A DNA stretch of 15,391 bases from Sanchytrium tribonematis (taxonomy: Eukaryota > Sanchytriomycota > Sanchytriomycetes > Sanchytriales > Sanchytriaceae), in assembly GCA_018985235.1 (NCBI GenBank), contig JADGIG010000151.1, positions 1 through 15,391 of the forward strand, in the 5' to 3' direction. The position numbers and the translations under genes were made by a program. Of this stretch, positions 13,987 to 15,391 are shown in pieces. Each line of letters starts with the position of its first letter. The first letter of the stretch is position 1. The notes under the pieces were generated by a model. It did not search any database and had not been told where the DNA came from. It worked only from the letters and a program-made list of their open reading frames with translations.

Positions 13987-15391
13987 TTATTGTAAATGAA
14001 TCCAAATGATCCCAAATAGTGCCATCTTTATTACATTCCCACCACTCTTTGAATCATTAAATACATCTGCCTCACTCGGTACCACATTATTCAACAAACT
14101 ACTCTGCATAATTCTCTCAAATTCACTCTCAAATCCCTTTCTTTTATCCATTGTCACATTCATCTTATTAAACCAGTCATCCAAACTACCAGGATCCGTC
14201 ACAGTCGTATTCTCGCCTCCAACTGCCTTGTCATAAGTATAACATAATTTAGAATAATCTAGAATATCTGTAGCAGATACCCCTACATATTTCATTTCTC
14301 GAGTCATGTCCATGTACGCATCACTATATTTCGCATTGGGATGCTTAATATGGAATTCAATATGCATTTTTTCAACCCACGCATGATGTAACCAAAATAC
14401 AATATCTCTTGGACTCGATGGCCCACTCATATCTCCACCAATTCGAGCATGGGGCGTGGCATGTGGAAACAATTCAAAATCGAGCATGGGGCGTGGCATG
14501 TGGAAACAATTCAAAATTGGTACTAAATTGATGAAATGTATTGTAATTATCAATCATTTGGTACACCGTCTTCACATGCACAAATGGCGTACGTTCAAAT
14601 TGGCGTCGAATACATTGCCCATGAATGCGCACATTTGCAAATGGACCATCAATACACTGATTCATTCGATTCCCATCCCCACCAATCATTTCCCATACTT
14701 TAGATTGCCATGGATTCCCTGCTTCTCTATCATGAGACCAATACGGCACACAAATCGAGGGATCTATGGTTTGCAATGCTTGTTCAAATACACTCACAAA
14801 TGCACGATGCCATGGTAAAAAGTAATCAGTAAAATGGGCATAGGACCATACGCCAATATGCCATGTGACGAGACTATCCATCACGCCATTTTCTGCCAAT
14901 TTAATAAATGCATTTTTGAATTTGTTCCATTCTTCATCTGATAAATGATGGATTTCCTTACGCACACATTGATTTGTGCATTTAATATTGGCAATAGATG
15001 GTATATTCGAATTGGAATTGGAATTGGAATTAGTGGTACTAGAAGATTGAGACAATTGGGAAACTGCATTGTTATTTGCAATAAAATTGGACCATGGATT
15101 GGATTGACTATTGTTGCCATTGTCATTGGATTTGCCGGATGAATCACTCTTTTCATTGGATTGTTTGTTGGATTTATCAGTAGATTTATCATTGGATGAC
15201 TTGTCCGTAGATTTATCATTGGATTTGTCAGTAGATGATTTATCAGTAGATGACTTGTCGGATTTGTCTGCTGTAGTCTTTTCATTCTTATCTACTGTTT
15301 TGCCATCTCCATTGACTGCAATAGATGTGCCAGTATTAGGTGCATTCGTCATATCAGGGCCATTTAAAATAAAGACAGGTGATTTGCCTTT
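13987..15391 (-). CDS. Tyrosinase (type 3 copper oxidase), partial at the 5' end, frame broken by a 37-bp duplication
   Basis: The frame is open to the right edge, so the true start may lie outside; the first ATG inside is at 15352. From that ATG: a Lys/Asp/Ser-rich region (21-70), an Asn/Ser-rich stretch, then the tyrosinase central domain. CuA ligands are H165, H173 and H182 (H-x8-H, FLPWHR, followed by FE). CuB begins with HATPH (H285, H289), and after a frame change continues IGGDMSGPSSPRD and FWLHHAW, which supplies the third His. A perfect 37-bp tandem duplication at 14444-14517 causes the frame change; a single copy would give an uninterrupted domain. Tyrosinases oxidise phenols to quinones for melanin or cross-linking. 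As sequenced, the product would stop inside CuB and be inactive, unless the duplication is an assembly artefact. Confidence 0.85.
14444..14517 (-). repeat. Perfect 37-bp tandem duplication in the tyrosinase CuB site
   Basis: The segments 14444-14480 and 14481-14517 are identical. The unit covers codons for FELFPHATPHAR and shifts the frame because 37 is not a multiple of three. It has no GT...AG ends that would let it be spliced out. Confidence 0.95.
15143..15292 (-). repeat. Asp-Lys-Ser low-complexity repeat in the tyrosinase N-terminal region
   Basis: Irregular copies of (S/T)DKS(S/T/N) fill about 50 residues ahead of the catalytic domain. They are charged, probably disordered, and Ser-rich. 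Such segments often act as spacers or phosphorylation or glycosylation targets; none is shown here. Confidence 0.75.

Noticed and set aside
14444-14480. The 37-bp repeat unit as an intron in the tyrosinase
   Set aside because: The unit lacks GT...AG ends in the right place, and a perfect adjacent copy of coding sequence is a tandem duplication.
1-15391. Prokaryotic or phage origin, CRISPR arrays, insertion sequences, tRNA or rRNA genes
   Set aside because: No Shine-Dalgarno pattern, spaced identical repeats, transposase, or cloverleaf-like or rRNA sequence was seen, and SAS10 and introns point to a eukaryotic nuclear genome.
1-15391. Nucleomorph origin, suggested by the intron size
   Set aside because: Secreted phosphatases, a tyrosinase and a GPI-type protein are not expected in a reduced nucleomorph gene set, although intron length alone would fit.

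Overview
The window looks like a very compact, AT-rich nuclear genome segment of a unicellular eukaryote whose lineage I cannot fix. The eukaryotic signs are a SAS10/UTP3 ribosome-biogenesis protein, an amino acid/auxin permease-type transporter, TATA boxes, a probable GPI-anchored protein, and two spliceosomal-type introns of only 19 and 20 nt that both end in TTATTTATTTAG. TAA is the stop in 15 of 16 genes or gene remnants and TGA in one; no conserved domain needs an in-frame stop to be read as an amino acid. Gene spacing is tight: converging stop codons lie 16, 28 and 14 bp apart.

Left part (1-5424): a cluster of FCP1/SCP-type HAD phosphatase paralogues, each starting with a short hydrophobic leader. 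There are three single-domain copies with the DxD motif on the + strand or - strand near the left end and one more at 4693-5424, a two-domain fusion whose first domain has lost the catalytic aspartates, and two copies with internal deletions. The last 23 codons of another gene, possibly a further paralogue, enter at the left edge. Two promoter types can be told apart: one has TTTGATCCCTGT just before the ATG, the other TCCT(C/A)TTCAAACA.

Middle (5453-9934): an amino acid transporter on the - strand with a 19-nt intron, then three + strand genes: a small predicted membrane protein, a secreted protein with possible propeller-like repeats, and a Cys-containing surface protein whose GPI-type tail appears only after a 20-nt intron is removed.

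Right part (9949-15391), all on the - strand: a secreted protein of unknown family with four internal repeats, SAS10/UTP3, a secreted Cys-rich protein with a hevein-like segment and 24-residue repeats, and a tyrosinase that runs off the right edge. Three of these four genes carry frame breaks: one-base deficits in A5 and A10 runs, and a perfect 37-bp tandem duplication in the tyrosinase CuB site. These could be sequencing or assembly errors or real lesions.

Apart from SAS10 and the transporter, nearly every gene is predicted to enter the secretory pathway. The region therefore reads as a secretome or cell-surface island. A role in cyst wall or extracellular coat formation would fit a tyrosinase, a chitin-binding-like protein and a GPI protein side by side, but that is inference.
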